A stretch of DNA of 64,000 nt, taken from the NCBI RefSeq assembly GCF_011634775.1, contig NZ_JAALXT010000001.1, positions 1,321,125 through 1,385,124 of the forward strand. Direction: 5' to 3'. Made by a program: the position numbers and the translations under genes. Source of the stretch: Thalassoroseus pseudoceratinae (GTDB taxonomy: Bacteria; Planctomycetota; Planctomycetia; Planctomycetales; Planctomycetaceae). The notes under the pieces were generated by a model. It saw only the letters and a program-made list of their open reading frames with translations, was not told the origin of the DNA and did no database searches. This document shows positions 17,449 through 25,863 of the stretch, one piece after another. Position 1 is the first letter of the stretch, and every line of letters begins with the position of its first letter.

Positions 17449-18321
17449 TTACTCCTGCGACGGGATCAGTACGATTTCGCCGTCTTGAATTTCAAAACTC
17501 AGCCCCGCCTGTTCCGTGACAGACTTCAAGATCTCGCCGAGCGTTGTGTCTTCTAGCAATATGGTCACAGTTCGATCGAGTTGAGCCGGGGGAATTCGCG
17601 GGTCTGCGGTCCGAATTGGCACGCCGAGAAACTCCTCGAACTCGGTCAGGATTTCCCGTACTGCAATCGGTCGCGGTTGATCGAACCGCTTCACTCGCAC
17701 ATCGAGTGCTTGCTGCACGTCGACGACTACCGCCGGTTCTATGGCGACGTCAGCTGCAAACATCGGTTCAATCGGCTGATCGAGGGCGGCTTGCATCTCT
17801 GGGGGATCATTGGGCTCGGGAGGCGCGGGCAACGGAACATCAATCTTTGGGGGATCGCCATTCTCTTCGACGATGGCGACGGGTACCACCGGGACTTCAA
17901 CGACCGGCGGTGCGGGGTCATCGACCACTGTTGGTGGCTCATCCGTTTCCACAGGAGTTTCGACTGGTGGAGTGCCCGTATCCTCGTCAGCCCGCGTGGG
18001 GTTCTTTGACGGCAAGTCTTTCTCGGCGGTTATTTTGGAACTTTCCTGGTTCGGCCAGAACAGAACGCCCATCAACAACAGCCCCAGGCTTGCCGCGAGA
18101 GCCCAAGAGATTCGTTGCGGTGTCCACAAGTGATTCCGAGCTTCCATAGGAATCGGAAGTTCCGGTTCACCCAATGGTTCGGCAAGGAATTCCGTGTCAA
18201 TGCCGGCGACGATCCGGATGGGTTGATCACAGTGTGGACAGTCGAGTTCCTTCCCAAGATACGCACGATTTCGAATCCGTAACGGTGCCTGACAATGCGG
18301 ACACGGAAACTGTGAGGGCAT
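17449..18321 (-). CDS. Zinc-ribbon/TM protein with STN-like C-terminal domain
   Basis: A 290-residue protein. I chose ATG 18321, which places a zinc ribbon right at the N-terminus (CPHC ... CPHC, residues 5-30). A membrane helix follows near residue 85 (WALAASLGLLLMGVLFW), then a long Pro/Val/Glu-rich spacer (about 90-200), and finally a secretin/TonB short-N-terminal-like domain: AVREILTEFEEFLGVPI, then TLGEILKSVTEQAGLSFEI, ending in VLIP. The zinc ribbon would be cytoplasmic and the STN-like part periplasmic. It lies 43 bp downstream of a larger protein of the same plan. Function unknown; the layout suggests envelope sensing or assembly. Confidence 0.7.
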   Translation of the reverse strand: MPSQFPCPHCQAPLRIRNRAYLGKELDCPHCDQPIRIVAGIDTEFLAEPLGEPELPIPMEARNHLWTPQRISWALAASLGLLLMGVLFWPNQESSKITAEKDLPSKNPTRADEDTGTPPVETPVETDEPPTVVDDPAPPVVEVPVVPVAIVEENGDPPKIDVPLPAPPEPNDPPEMQAALDQPIEPMFAADVAIEPAVVVDVQQALDVRVKRFDQPRPIAVREILTEFEEFLGVPIRTADPRIPPAQLDRTVTILLEDTTLGEILKSVTEQAGLSFEIQDGEIVLIPSQE

Positions 18322-18364
18322 GAGGACACCACTTGCGGTTTGGGGAAACCGATTCGCTCGACCG

Positions 18365-20590
18365 CTATTCCTTGGGCATTTCCAACTCAAGTGGTTTGAG
18401 CTTGTTCTTTTCGGCAAATTGGAAGGTGGTGACTTCGAGCGTCATCTTCTGCTCATCCTTGATGCAAATACACATCTTGTCGTATTGGCTGAAGATCTTT
18501 GCAAGTGCTTGCTCGGAGGGGATGATGCCGAGATTGAATGACTGCGGCATGTTCTTCGTGTAACCGGCAAACTTCAGGGCATCGCCGTCGATTACGATGG
18601 TCAGTTTCGTGGCTTCGGCGATATCGGTGATCGCTTCCTGCAATGGGCGACGAGTGAATTCCGCTTCGATTGGCAGCTTCAGACGCCCCGCGATCGTGGT
18701 CGGAAGTTGGGGTTCCTTCGAAGTGGGTGCCGGGCCAACAGATTTGGAGAAATCGGTGCGAGTCGATTCATCCCATGTTAGCAACGCCGCCAACGCCAAA
18801 TTCGGAGCGGCTCGCTCATCGAGAACGGTTGTCAGTTGCACGAACCGATCACCTTTCCCCGTCAGCGTTTTCAGCGAATACATTTGCATCATCGCGGGGA
18901 ATCGCCCGATCAACTGTCGATATCCACGTTGTGCCGGGGACATTTTTCGCACCATGCCAAGCAGTTCCTCGGGCAGTTGGCGAAGATGTTTTTCCATTGT
19001 CCGGGTGACGGTTTGCAGCGACGATCCGCTGTTGCCGCTCCGGACTTGGAGTTGCGAGACGAATTGTCGATCGGTCAGTTGCATGCTCCAGGCGACCGCG
19101 TCGATCTCGACACCCGCATCCAACCACTCCAACACGACTTCGGCCGCTGGCTGAATGTTTTCCGGAAGGATTTCTTCGCGGAACGTTAGCAAATCATTGC
19201 GGCTGAATACTACACTCACCGGCCGATTGCGGTCGGTCATCGGCAGGAGTTCATCCAAACCGGGACGAGCCGAACCGCCGCCACTCTCGGTCATTTTCAT
19301 TTCCTCGATATCCCGCATGTTCCAAACCGAGAAGGAAGGAACATCCCCGCTGGCAGGGTCAGGACGCAGCAGGTACGCACGGCCGTCTTTCGTGTAGTAG
19401 TCCGAGGAGTCGGTGCCTTCCAACCGTTTGAAGCCATACTCGACGAGAAATGCCGACCGCTTTCGTGGCTCGACCAATCGCACGTTCGTGGCGAGAATCG
19501 GATCCAAGTTTTGGCCCGGTTGTGCGAGGTAGAATTGAAGTTCCGCGATTTCGGTCGGTTGGAAACCGCTGAGGGTTTCGATTTGTCCTTCCAACCATGT
19601 CCCGAGTGGTCCCAATGCGGCCCGGAACTCTTGGAATTGTGGGTTCGTGCCCCACAAGTCGGCGGGGTGCAAGTTGATGACGGCACTGGTTCCCAACGGA
19701 GCCATTTCCAACGGGATCGGCTGGCCCTTCGGAGGCATTGTCTTTTCGAGGAATTCGTTTGATGCCGTGAATGCCGACTCTGACGTGGATTTCTCTTGAA
19801 CGAATCTCTTGTCGACTTTCGGTGGTTCTTTCTTCGGTCCGGTATCGGCCACGGGAGCCGGTTGATTGTTGACCCAGACCACACCACCGACAATCACCGC
19901 CGCAATACCCGCGCCGGTGAGAATGCCCATCAACCGCTGTTTCTTCTTCCGCTGACCAGGACGGTAGGAAGACGTGGAAACCGAAGCAGTCGCCGCCGTT
20001 TCTTCAGCCACTGCGGTCGCCTTCGTAGCAGATTCTGGCTGCGAGTGAATCTCGACGACCTGATTGCGATCGAACAAAATTTTGTAGGGACCGGCTGCAT
20101 GCTGGAACAACAAGTATTCTCGCTTGCGTGTCGCAACTTCACCGGTTTTTGGATTCTTCACTTTCGCCGCGACGATCTTCTTCTTCGCGGGTTTGCCGAG
20201 AAGTTTGACCACGTCATCTTTGGATTGTCCGCGTTCAATCAGAGGAGCGGATGGCGTCTCGTTGACGGCTGGTTCCGGTTGGGTTTCGACGGCCACCGAA
20301 GTTTCCGGGGCTTGTTCGCCCACGACGGGAAATGCAGGCTCATCGCTGACGCCGGGGAAATCGAAAGTGTTGCCCGCTGGCGAATTGACGGCAGGTTCAT
20401 CGGGAACCCATTGAGGTGCCGTCCCGATCGCGGGTTCATCCTCAGCGAGTTGAAGTTCGACTTCTTCCGGCTCTTTGAGGACGAATTTGTGCTGGCACTG
20501 CGGACACTTCCCCAGCTTGCCCAGCAAACTGCGGTTTGGCAACTTTAGCGCACTGGAACATTTGGGGCAGGGGATCAGTAACTCGGACAT
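18365..20590 (-). CDS. Large zinc-ribbon/TM protein with STN-like C-terminal domain
   Basis: A 741-residue protein. The N-terminal zinc ribbon is CPKC ... CPQC (residues 8-35). A cytoplasmic BamE/SmpA-like segment (LIERGQSKDDVVKLLGKP, then YLLFQHAAGPYKILFDRNQV) covers about residues 115-190. A membrane helix follows (ILTGAGIAAVIVGGVVWV, near 230). The periplasmic region of about 450 residues is of unknown fold. The last 110 residues resemble the STN module of secretins (RPLQEAITDIAEATKLTIVIDG). It is the first gene of a reverse operon with a smaller protein of the same architecture and a BFD-like protein. No catalytic motif is seen. The family is typical of planctomycetes but not functionally known. 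Confidence 0.7.
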   Translation of the reverse strand: MSELLIPCPKCSSALKLPNRSLLGKLGKCPQCQHKFVLKEPEEVELQLAEDEPAIGTAPQWVPDEPAVNSPAGNTFDFPGVSDEPAFPVVGEQAPETSVAVETQPEPAVNETPSAPLIERGQSKDDVVKLLGKPAKKKIVAAKVKNPKTGEVATRKREYLLFQHAAGPYKILFDRNQVVEIHSQPESATKATAVAEETAATASVSTSSYRPGQRKKKQRLMGILTGAGIAAVIVGGVVWVNNQPAPVADTGPKKEPPKVDKRFVQEKSTSESAFTASNEFLEKTMPPKGQPIPLEMAPLGTSAVINLHPADLWGTNPQFQEFRAALGPLGTWLEGQIETLSGFQPTEIAELQFYLAQPGQNLDPILATNVRLVEPRKRSAFLVEYGFKRLEGTDSSDYYTKDGRAYLLRPDPASGDVPSFSVWNMRDIEEMKMTESGGGSARPGLDELLPMTDRNRPVSVVFSRNDLLTFREEILPENIQPAAEVVLEWLDAGVEIDAVAWSMQLTDRQFVSQLQVRSGNSGSSLQTVTRTMEKHLRQLPEELLGMVRKMSPAQRGYRQLIGRFPAMMQMYSLKTLTGKGDRFVQLTTVLDERAAPNLALAALLTWDESTRTDFSKSVGPAPTSKEPQLPTTIAGRLKLPIEAEFTRRPLQEAITDIAEATKLTIVIDGDALKFAGYTKNMPQSFNLGIIPSEQALAKIFSQYDKMCICIKDEQKMTLEVTTFQFAEKNKLKPLELEMPKE

Positions 20591-20702
20591 GGCACTTCAC
20601 GGTTGAAGATCATTAGGTCGAACACCGCTTTCTATTCTAAGTCCCGAAAAACCGGTTGCCAAGGCGTTTCCGCGATCCTGGGGGCCTGTTTGACCCGCGC
20701 AT

Positions 20703-20730
20703 GAAAAAACGCCGAGGCGAATCTCGGCGT
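20703..20730 (-). terminator. Rho-independent terminator of the helical secreted-protein gene
   Basis: ACGCCGAG (20709-20716) pairs with CTCGGCGT (20723-20730). On the minus strand TTTTTT follows immediately. It ends transcription of the 20797-22563 gene before the next reverse operon. Confidence 0.75.
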
Positions 20731-20796
20731 CGCAGGACGTGAACATAAAACACGATCAGAGCGGAACCCCATCAATTCGGGTGATCTTCGACTCCC

Positions 20797-22563
20797 CTAT
20801 AACAGCGTCCGAAGTTCCGCGACGGCTGGGGAAATGCGGTTGGCTAGTCGATCCAAATGTGGTCGATCGACAGTGTTGCAACGGTTGATCCATTGCGCGA
20901 CCGCTCGCCAATCACGATCCAGCTCGGTGATTTCCCGAATCACATCGGGCCGATCCGCTCCAGCGATCAGCATTTCGTGAATCCGCCGAGTGCGTTGCGT
21001 CAACGTGGACGCATCTTGCATGGCTTGATTGCGGAACGTCTCTCGCGATGTGCTCAACCAGCGACCAATGTCGGACTCCAAGTGGTAAGCCAAGTTGTCC
21101 AGGGTCGAGATGGCTTCGATGGCTCGGTCGTAGTTGTAGTTTCCGGAGCTGCTGCCCGTCTCGAACCGCAACGCGGTGGCCAACGCTTCGATGTTCTGCT
21201 CGATTTCACTGAGTACCTGTTGAGCGGCTTGGCTTTTGAGATCACGGAACAATCCGCTAAATGACTGCCAGGCGTCATCAACGTATTGGTACGCTTCCAC
21301 AACCCGTTCCGTGGATTCGTTCCGCGAAACGACATCATTGAAGTGCTCGCAGGTTCCGTAGAATTCATCGGAAATCGCCAACACTTGATCGGCACGTGGA
21401 AGTTCGATCAACAATTTGAGCGGTGCACGAACGAAGAAGTCATCAACGTCACGTTGGAGCAGCGAAGAGATGTAAATTAGCCGTTCGCGGTCCATCTGGT
21501 GCGGCATCCACAACAACTCGTGCATTTGGTGATCGAGTTCGTTGATGCGACGAACGTCTCGTTCCAAGTACCGGTTGTTGAGCGGTCGCAGTTTGGTGGC
21601 GAACGGAAACCACATTTGTTGGAACATGCGGTACTCGTCCAAGACGAGCCGATATTCTTCCTGATCCGCGACGGAGTCGTAGCAGATTTCCGCTTGCTGT
21701 TGGATTCGACGCCCTTCCAACAACAGATTCTGTTTCTGCTGCGAGCGGGGTAGTTCGACTTCGATGTCTTCCATCAAGTTGTGCACGCCGGATGCCAAGG
21801 AGGCCGTCTGAGACATCAATGCCCGTCGATCCAACTGCGGAGCAATCTCAAAGACTTTACCAACTTCCTTCGCGTAATCGTTGATGGTGCGAATCTGTTG
21901 GATGGTGTTCCGGCTGAGACCGCTCAGTTGCGAAAGACGATAGGCCAGCAAACGCCAGTCTTTGTCGAGTCCTTTGAGATCATTGTGGATCTCGTTGTGA
22001 TCGTTGTACTGTTGGGCTCGCTGCGAGATGATGGCCACTCGGGCCCGCATTCGGAGCAAGTCGTCAAAGTACGGACGAATGCCAGAAACTCGTCGCATGT
22101 CTTCGCTGAGCAGCGAGGTCAGGCGGTCCGCTTCCCGACTCACTTGCGGAAGCACACGCCGTGCGGCTTCCATTTCCCGTGTGGGTCGAGTCAAGTTCTG
22201 GGGTTGGGTGTTGATCGGGCGACGGTCGTCATATCGCCGATCGTCAGGATACGAAAGTTCGCGGCTGCGGCGTTCCGTTTCTGTCAAGGATTTCAGAATG
22301 TCATCGATTTCTTCCCGCGAAGGGGCTTCCGTCGGAGGTTCGTAGACAGCCCGAGTGATGGGCGGTCGATTCGAGGTTCGGTAATCACGCGAGTCGTTCC
22401 GGTAGCGATCGTATTCGCGTCGGTCTTGCGAGTTCGCGGCCTGAGTAATGACGATCGAAGCCACGCCGGTCAGCAACATGGCTGCTGCGAGGCGTCGGAG
22501 TCCGATCATTCGACGGATCATCTTGGCGGGCAGAGACGCCGCCCACGTCCCGAGGTGAGTCAT
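20797..22563 (-). CDS. Secreted or membrane-anchored all-helical protein of unknown function
   Basis: A 588-residue protein. Residues 15-45 form a signal peptide or anchor (RRLAAAMLLTGVASIVITQAA). A low-complexity Arg/Asp/Tyr linker (DRREYDRYRNDSRDYR) follows to about residue 100. The remaining 480 residues are predicted all-alpha, with repeated segments of the form LDKDWRLLAYRLSQL and LDRDWRAVAQWINRC, so two or more related helical bundles are likely. AAGGA lies 9-13 bp before the start. No enzymatic motif is visible. It is monocistronic with its own terminator. The family is not recognised beyond its likely planctomycete restriction; an envelope scaffold is a guess. Confidence 0.65.
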   Translation of the reverse strand: MTHLGTWAASLPAKMIRRMIGLRRLAAAMLLTGVASIVITQAANSQDRREYDRYRNDSRDYRTSNRPPITRAVYEPPTEAPSREEIDDILKSLTETERRSRELSYPDDRRYDDRRPINTQPQNLTRPTREMEAARRVLPQVSREADRLTSLLSEDMRRVSGIRPYFDDLLRMRARVAIISQRAQQYNDHNEIHNDLKGLDKDWRLLAYRLSQLSGLSRNTIQQIRTINDYAKEVGKVFEIAPQLDRRALMSQTASLASGVHNLMEDIEVELPRSQQKQNLLLEGRRIQQQAEICYDSVADQEEYRLVLDEYRMFQQMWFPFATKLRPLNNRYLERDVRRINELDHQMHELLWMPHQMDRERLIYISSLLQRDVDDFFVRAPLKLLIELPRADQVLAISDEFYGTCEHFNDVVSRNESTERVVEAYQYVDDAWQSFSGLFRDLKSQAAQQVLSEIEQNIEALATALRFETGSSSGNYNYDRAIEAISTLDNLAYHLESDIGRWLSTSRETFRNQAMQDASTLTQRTRRIHEMLIAGADRPDVIREITELDRDWRAVAQWINRCNTVDRPHLDRLANRISPAVAELRTLL

Positions 22564-22909
22564 CTGGGGAATCCTTTCATTTGATGGGAATTACTGACCG
22601 GAGTCAGAATTGACGACTTCCGAATGCGTCAAGAGAACTAAGCACCCCGCCGCAAAGTGGGTTCCTTAGGGCGCGAGGTATTATGGAAATTCTTTCAGTC
22701 TTGCCAAGATCAGTATTTCATTGAACGAATTACCAGTAACAGACCATCCCAGATGACAAGCCACGGCAAAGAATCTCCGATTTAACAGGGTTTTTCCGCA
22801 TTCTCGTTGCCGGCCGGGAATCGAAACAGTTCCCGAGTCAGAACAACCGAAAAAGGAAAAGGGGAGGTTCCCTTCAAACTTTTTTCACGGCGAACAGTTC
22901 GAGTTCCGA
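22564..22909. other. Divergent intergenic region
   Basis: 346 bp that must carry the promoters of the reverse helical-protein gene and the forward MotB-like gene. A short inverted repeat CTGAC-CGGA-GTCAG lies near 22592-22605, close to the reverse start. Purine-rich AAAAAGGAAAAGGGGAGG (22850-22867) precedes the MotB-like gene. No further gene is seen. Confidence 0.4.
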
Positions 22910-23608
22910 ATGGATGACGAAGCCCCCGGAGTTCCAGAGTGGGTCGTGACTTATGGCGATATGATGTCGCTGTTGCTCACGTTCTTCATCATGCTGGTTT
23001 CCTTGAGCGAAGTGGTCGCCGACAAAAAATATCAGGCGATTCTCGAAGCGATCATGCAATATTCCGGCTATGAAGCCGCACCGCCATCGCCAGAGGGCAA
23101 GAATTTCGCTTTGAATTCGGTGGTTGAACGGCTAGATACGCTCGGCTCGTTCACATCAGGTCCGGGAACGGGAGGCATTCGCCAAGCCAGTATGCCGGGG
23201 GAATCGTTGCAAATTCTCCGCACTCGCGAGGGGAAACCCAGACGCGTCGGCAATCCGATCCTGTTCGAGACCGGCGAATTTACACTCTCGGAAGCTGCTC
23301 TGGACCAACTCGTGGAAGCCGCCCGGCAATTAGCGGGAAAACCGAACAAAATCGATCTTCGCGGCCACGTCGCTCACGACACCGAAAACACGGGCATTAT
23401 GCTTTGTTACCAGCGGTCCAAAGCCGTTCGGGCCGAGTTGATCGCCTTGGGAATCTCGCCGGTCCGGATTCGGATCACGGCGGTTGGAAGTGCGGAACCG
23501 GAAACGACAATTAGCGACCAACTCACCCCGCACCCGGATCGTGTCGAAGTGATGATTCTCGACGCATTCGCCAGCGAATTCATCGGCCCGAGTGAATTGC
23601 CGGAGTAG
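22910..23608 (+). CDS. MotB/OmpA-domain protein without adjacent MotA
   Basis: A 232-residue protein with the MotB plan: EWVVTYGDMMSLLLTFFIML (residues 11-30) is the single N-terminal helix with the proton-carrying Asp (Asp17), and residues 110-220 form an OmpA-like peptidoglycan-binding domain (IDLRGHVAHD near 145, RSKAVRAELIALGI near 168, NxxPDRVEV-like PHPDRVEVMIL near 205). The N-terminus is very short before the helix. MotB is normally encoded directly after motA; here the upstream neighbour is divergent and no motA is present, so its stator partner must be elsewhere. It could serve flagella or another proton-driven envelope machine. Confidence 0.8.
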   Translation: MDDEAPGVPEWVVTYGDMMSLLLTFFIMLVSLSEVVADKKYQAILEAIMQYSGYEAAPPSPEGKNFALNSVVERLDTLGSFTSGPGTGGIRQASMPGESLQILRTREGKPRRVGNPILFETGEFTLSEAALDQLVEAARQLAGKPNKIDLRGHVAHDTENTGIMLCYQRSKAVRAELIALGISPVRIRITAVGSAEPETTISDQLTPHPDRVEVMILDAFASEFIGPSELPE

Positions 23609-23708
23609 TCTGCCGACAGGCTATCACCGGCATGCCGCCACGATCTGCACCCGTCATAGGGCGGGGGACACTTTCCGACGAACCGTATCGCCATCCGTCA
23701 AAAAACGA

Positions 23709-23753
23709 AAGCGGCGGTCCGGTTGGAAGGTGAGTTCCACCGGACCGCCGCTT
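23709..23753. terminator. Strong hairpin terminator between convergent genes
   Basis: AAGCGGCGGTCCGGT (23709-23723) pairs with ACCGGACCGCCGCTT (23739-23753). On the minus strand it is followed by TCGTTTTTT, so it ends the reverse small gene, and the stem can also stop forward transcription from the MotB-like gene. Confidence 0.75.
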
Positions 23754-23811
23754 CGCGACCCCAAGGCACGGTCAGGGAGTCAGGACGGTTTCCATTGATT
23801 TTCCTGCGATT

Positions 23812-24069
23812 TCAGGCCAGCGTCTCGTGAACGGCTGTGGTCTGAGCGCCATCGGTGTTTCCAGTGCCGATCGACAGTCGTTGAGACCATTCGCGGGCGG
23901 GAGATGAAGTCCCAGAGAGAATTTCGGCGTCGCGGCGCTGCATCTCATCGAGAACAATCGGGTGCAAGTCGTCGCCGCGATTTTCCGGCGGTACATAGTG
24001 ACTCCGCGCCCACGATCGGAGCCGAAGTTCCTGCACAACGTCGTTTTCGATTTCGTCCGAATGCTGCAT
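23812..24069 (-). CDS. Small conserved planctomycete-type hypothetical protein
   Basis: An 85-residue protein from ATG 24069; the in-frame upstream extension to 24105 would use a TTG and lacks conserved-looking residues. The core ELRLRSWARSHYVPPENR followed by HPIVLDEMQRRD is a pattern I know from planctomycete hypothetical proteins, with a helix rich in Arg/Trp, a YVP motif and a conserved HPxVLDEM segment. The C-terminal 35 residues are Ser/Thr-rich and likely disordered. No membrane segment. GGAAGG lies about 13 bp upstream of the start. Function unknown. Confidence 0.6.
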   Translation of the reverse strand: MQHSDEIENDVVQELRLRSWARSHYVPPENRGDDLHPIVLDEMQRRDAEILSGTSSPAREWSQRLSIGTGNTDGAQTTAVHETLA

Positions 24070-24494
24070 GATGTGTCGTATCCTTCCGTTTGCATCACCC
24101 CGCAAACGTCGATTCCGAAAGTAACGGCGGGGATTCGGTACACAGAATCATCGTCGGAATCCGACGCGAAATGGCGTCAATCCGGCGGGAAGATGGTTCG
24201 GCGTGGCGAACTCTCGTGAATCACCCATCGCGGCAAGCAAGATCGGTCCATCAACCCTGAATCGCAACGATTTCCCGACCGGACTCGTCGTTACAAAACA
24301 AGATTGCAAACGCGAAAACCCCCAAAAACCCTGAAGAAGAGGGTCCTATCGGCAAAATGAAAATCCGACTTGACGAAAAAATTGCAAAGGACTAGATTTC
24401 CGCCGCTTTGAGAGTCTAACCCCCGGAGCGTTTCCGGATCATCCGTCGCAAAACCTTCTTGACTCCTCGCTTAGACCCAACGGAGACCCAGACC
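24070..24494. other. Divergent intergenic region with promoter upstream of the parvulin gene
   Basis: About 425 bp. The left part is GC-rich and the right part (24280-24400) is A-rich. It contains a short hairpin ACCCT-AGGGT (24328-24344) and the promoter candidate listed separately. No gene is seen. Confidence 0.4.
24370..24398 (+). promoter_or_regulatory. Candidate sigma70-type promoter for the parvulin gene
   Basis: TTGACG (24370-24375), a 17-nt spacer, then TAGATT (24393-24398), about 97 bp before the start codon. The -35 matches 5 of 6 and the -10 matches 4 of 6 consensus bases. Confidence 0.4.
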
Positions 24495-25667
24495 ATGAGT
24501 GAACGGAATCACTCCACTCCGGAGCCGGCGGCTCAATCCTTCCCAACCGAAGGTGCCCCGAATCCGACCGAGCCGACCCCAATGCAGCCCGCGAAGTCTC
24601 GTGCAGCCGCACGACGCAACAAACTTGTTTGGATTGTCGGTGGAACCGTGACGGCCGTCGCGTTGTTCGCCATCGGTTTCCAACTGTTGCGGCAAAACGA
24701 AGCTGTCGCCGAAACCGCCGAAGATGCGGCCGCTCGGCAACAAAAAGCCAATCAAATCGCCAAATTGCGACAACGTCCGTTGGCTCGCGTTGGCAAAAAA
24801 GTGATCAACTACGACACCGTCGCCAACGAGTGCTTCATTCGCTACGGCGATGAAGTCTTGGAAACCATGAAGAATCGGCTGATCATTCAGCAAGCCTGCG
24901 AAGAACGCGGCATTGAGATTTCGGCTCAACAAGTCGACGCCGAAGTGCTGAAAATCGCCAAGAAATTCAACCTCACACCAGACAACTGGTACGCCATGCT
25001 GCATTCGGAACGGGGTTTGACTCCGCTCCAGTACCGCACCGATGTCATTTGGCCAATGCTCGCGTTGAAAGCCCTCGCGGGGAACACTGTCGACGTCACC
25101 AAAGAAGACTTGGCCAAAGCCTTCGAAAGTGCCTACGGTCCACGTGTGCAAGCGAAGATGATCATGCTGGACAACTTCCGTCACGCGGAAAGCGTCTGGG
25201 CGGAAGCCAAAAAGAAACCGGAAGACTTCGAGCGTTTGGCTCAAGAGCACTCCATCGAACCGAACAGCCGTGCACTGGGCGGCACCGTTCCACCGATTCG
25301 CAAGCACGCTGGCAACTCGGAAATCGTGAAACGAGCGTTCTCGATGAAAGCGGGCGAGGTCTCTCCCGTCATCCAAGCCGCTCCTGGCCGATTTGTGATC
25401 CTCAAGTGTGAAGGCTTCACGGACCCGGTCGTTAAAGAGATGACCCCGGAAGTTCAACAAGAGCTTTACAACTCGCTGATCGAAGAGAAAACTCAAGTGG
25501 CCGTCGCGAAAGTCTTTGAGCAACTCAAGAAAGAAATCCGCGTCGACGACTACCTCAAAGACATGACCACCGGCGGTCACGTGCAACAAGTGTCGGGTCA
25601 ACAAGAACCCGCCGGCACCGCCAACGTCCGACAAGCCACCGGCCAAACTCCACCGGCTCGTCGCTAA
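24495..25667 (+). CDS. Membrane-anchored peptidyl-prolyl isomerase (parvulin/SurA-PrsA type)
   Basis: A 390-residue foldase-like protein. I chose ATG 24495 because GGAGA lies 8 bp upstream. A cytoplasmic Pro-rich leader precedes a membrane helix at about residues 52-70 (LVWIVGGTVTAVALFAIGF). The periplasmic part has a SurA-type N-terminal helical region (MKNRLIIQQACEERGI), then a parvulin rotamase domain near residues 215-310 (AKMIMLDNFRHAESVW, FERLAQEHSIEPNSRALGGTV, AFSMKAGEVSPVI). The C-terminal helix and a Gln/Pro/Thr-rich tail follow. It would assist folding of exported proteins. It is monocistronic, with a candidate promoter and a clear terminator. Confidence 0.88.
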   Translation: MSERNHSTPEPAAQSFPTEGAPNPTEPTPMQPAKSRAAARRNKLVWIVGGTVTAVALFAIGFQLLRQNEAVAETAEDAAARQQKANQIAKLRQRPLARVGKKVINYDTVANECFIRYGDEVLETMKNRLIIQQACEERGIEISAQQVDAEVLKIAKKFNLTPDNWYAMLHSERGLTPLQYRTDVIWPMLALKALAGNTVDVTKEDLAKAFESAYGPRVQAKMIMLDNFRHAESVWAEAKKKPEDFERLAQEHSIEPNSRALGGTVPPIRKHAGNSEIVKRAFSMKAGEVSPVIQAAPGRFVILKCEGFTDPVVKEMTPEVQQELYNSLIEEKTQVAVAKVFEQLKKEIRVDDYLKDMTTGGHVQQVSGQQEPAGTANVRQATGQTPPARR

Positions 25668-25708
25668 ACTTCGTGACGTGGTCAGGTCTGGAGTGATGAA
25701 GTGAATCA

Positions 25709-25741
25709 CGAACCACCGGTTTTTCTGGTGGTTCGTTTTTT
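25709..25741 (+). terminator. Rho-independent terminator of the parvulin gene
   Basis: CGAACCACC (25709-25717), a 9-nt loop, GGTGGTTCG (25727-25735), then a run of six T residues. Confidence 0.9.
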
Positions 25742-25863
25742 GGTGAACCTGAAAAATCTCGGCGTGTCGGTCTTTTCGGATCGGCACGCCGTTCCTCTGC
25801 GCACACACAACGATTACAATTTCCCCAGCGATCCGCCTTCCTGCAATCCAGTTTTGAACCATC

